Source: Pedococcus dokdonensis
GTDB taxonomy: Bacteria > Actinomycetota > Actinomycetes > Actinomycetales > Dermatophilaceae
Assembly (NCBI RefSeq): GCF_900104525.1
Contig: NZ_LT629711.1
Span: 1,178,001-1,242,000, forward strand
Length of the DNA: 64,000 nt
Direction: 5' to 3'
The notes beneath the pieces are model-generated. The model made no database searches, was not told the origin of the DNA, and worked only from the letters and a program-made list of their open reading frames with translations. Positions 62,769 to 64,000 of the stretch are shown here, one piece after another (positions within the stretch are counted from its first letter, which is position 1; each line of letters opens with the position of its first letter). Made by a program: the position numbers and the translations under genes.

Positions 62769-64000
62769 GGGAGGCCTCCATGATCCGCTCCCACACCTCG
62801 GAGCCGTTGATGTCGAGTCCTTCCGCCTCAGCGGCGGCGCGCACGTCGAGGACGCGCTGGTAGTCACGCGGCAGGACCAGGGTGAACCGCGACTTCTCGG
62901 TCTCCCACTCCGCGAGCAGCCTTGCGGCGACTGGCGACTCGGTTTCCTCCACGTGCTGGGCGAGCAGCTGCTGCACCACGGTCTCGTCGTCGGGACGGAG
63001 CGCGGAGACGTCGACCAGCTCGGGGTTGACCCGGTCGATGTCGAGGTCGAGCACGTAGGCCACTCCCCCGGACATGCCGGCCGCGAAGTTGCGGCCGGTC
63101 GGACCGAGGACCAGCACCGTCCCGCCGGTCATGTACTCACAGCCGTGGTCGCCGACACCCTCGACGACGGCGGTCGCGCCCGAGTTGCGGACGCAGAACC
63201 GCTCACCCACCAGGCCGCGCAGGAAGAGCTGCCCGGTCGTCGCGCCATACCCGATCACGTTGCCGGCGATGACGTTCGTCTCGGCCTGCAGCGGGGCGGC
63301 ACGGTCGGGCCGCACGACGACCCGGCCACCGGAGAGGCCCTTGCCGACGTAGTCGTTCGCGTCGCCGAGCAGCCGCAGCGTCACGCCGCGCGGGAGGAAC
63401 GCACCGAGCGACTGGCCAGCCGAGCCGGTGAGGGTCAGGTCGATCGTGTTGTCGGGCAGGCCGTCGGGGTGGGCCTTGGTGACCTCGTGGCCGAGCAGGG
63501 TGCCGATCGTGCGGTTGACGTTGCGCACCGCCACCTCGCCGGTCACCGGGGTGCCGTCGTTGATCGCCTCGCGGGCGATGGTGATGAGGTGGTGGTCGAG
63601 CGCCTTCTCGAGCCCGTGGTCCTGGGTGGTCGTGTTGCGCCGTCCCGAGCCGTCGGGGCTCTCGACCTCGGTGAAGATCGGCGCGAGGTCGAGACCGGCC
63701 GCCTTCCAGTGGTCGACGGCCTTGGTGGCGTCGATCGCCGACACCTGGCCGATGGCCTCCTCGACGCTGCGGAAGCCGAGCGCCGCGAGGTGCTCTCGCA
63801 CCTCCTCTGCGACGTACTCGAAGAAGGTCTCGACGAACTCGGGCTTGCCGGAGAAGCGGGACCGCAGCTCGGGGTTCTGGGTGGCGATGCCGACCGGGCA
63901 GGTGTCGAGGTGGCAGACCCGCATCATGATGCAGCCCGACACGACGAGCGGCGCGGTCGCGAAGCCGAACTCCTCCGCGCCGAGCAGTGCCGCGATGACG
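62761..64000 (-). CDS. gltB: Glutamate synthase large subunit, C-terminal part (runs off window)
   Basis: Only the last ~413 residues are visible; the open frame continues past the right edge, so the start and amidotransferase domain are outside. Visible parts are the end of the FMN-binding synthase domain with the 3Fe-4S cysteines ('[26 protein letters not shown]') and the C-terminal beta-helix domain ('[40 protein letters not shown]', '[44 protein letters not shown]'). It transfers amide nitrogen from glutamine to 2-oxoglutarate with GltD. Confidence 0.97.
   Translation of the reverse strand, partial: VIAALLGAEEFGFATAPLVVSGCIMMRVCHLDTCPVGIATQNPELRSRFSGKPEFVETFFEYVAEEVREHLAALGFRSVEEAIGQVSAIDATKAVDHWKAAGLDLAPIFTEVESPDGSGRRNTTTQDHGLEKALDHHLITIAREAINDGTPVTGEVAVRNVNRTIGTLLGHEVTKAHPDGLPDNTIDLTLTGSAGQSLGAFLPRGVTLRLLGDANDYVGKGLSGGRVVVRPDRAAPLQAETNVIAGNVIGYGATTGQLFLRGLVGERFCVRNSGATAVVEGVGDHGCEYMTGGTVLVLGPTGRNFAAGMSGGVAYVLDLDIDRVNPELVDVSALRPDDETVVQQLLAQHVEETESPVAARLLAEWETEKSRFTLVLPRDYQRVLDVRAAAEAEGLDINGSEVWERIMEASRG

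Noticed and set aside
59658..62783. 1,041-codon plus-strand frame opposite pyk and gltD
   Set aside because: Both minus-strand genes are unmistakable enzymes. Length alone is not evidence in DNA this GC-rich.

Overview
This is a high-GC chromosomal window from an actinobacterium. The markers are a mycothiol-type enzyme, an F420/PPOX oxidoreductase, a PdtaR-type ANTAR regulator, a CoaE-GrpB fusion, an AftD-like arabinosyltransferase with its DUF2613-like microprotein, many GTG starts and 4-base ATGA/GTGA overlaps. I infer a relative of the Intrasporangiaceae (Micrococcales), but I could not run a search to confirm this. No phage, transposase, CRISPR array or rRNA is visible. One tRNA-Leu is present. 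Both window edges cut a gene: livH on the left and gltB on the right.

Layout. 2-3338: branched-chain amino-acid ABC transporter (livH partial, livM, livG, livF), ending in a strong bidirectional terminator shared with uvrA. 3398-9301: uvrA, whose product has a long Lys/Ala/Thr tail, then a GH15 glycosidase and a maleylpyruvate-isomerase-like protein. 9333-11463: a soluble histidine kinase with two NarL-type response regulators, and nested palindromes in the second promoter. 11808-17404: EamA exporter, TerC with a probable Mn2+ (yybP-ykoY) riboswitch, uvrB, and an MFS transporter. 17674-20068: two DUF202 membrane proteins, CoaE-GrpB, and a PPOX enzyme. 20145-23761: FnIII lipoprotein, secreted metzincin-type protease, GerMN lipoprotein. 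23805-32058: an OmpR/EnvZ-type pair upstream of the GerMN gene and divergent from a five-gene peptide ABC transporter. 32062-33737: a perfect 34-bp-arm palindrome, further hairpins, and rpsA.

33890-52046 is the most distinctive part: a cell-envelope polysaccharide region. It holds a DUF3068 protein, three acyltransferase-3 proteins, an AftD-like giant GT-C, two methyltransferases, a GT4, a DUF2613-like microprotein, two large polytopic proteins, a 2OG-Fe(II) oxygenase and a GT2-methyltransferase fusion. 52075-64000 is mostly housekeeping: polA, a hotdog thioesterase, two GNATs, pdtaR, a thiolase, a short stand-alone LigD-type phosphoesterase, tRNA-Leu(CAA), pyk, gltD and partial gltB.

The signals I consider most worth following are: (i) strong over-representation of the octamer CGGCATAC/GTATGCCG, with 25 copies found by eye; (ii) the long perfect palindrome at 32062-32137; (iii) the nested operator-like palindromes at 10046-10123; (iv) the histone-like tail on UvrA; (v) the envelope glycan region as a possible undescribed modified-arabinan system; and (vi) several short tandem repeats at gene ends.
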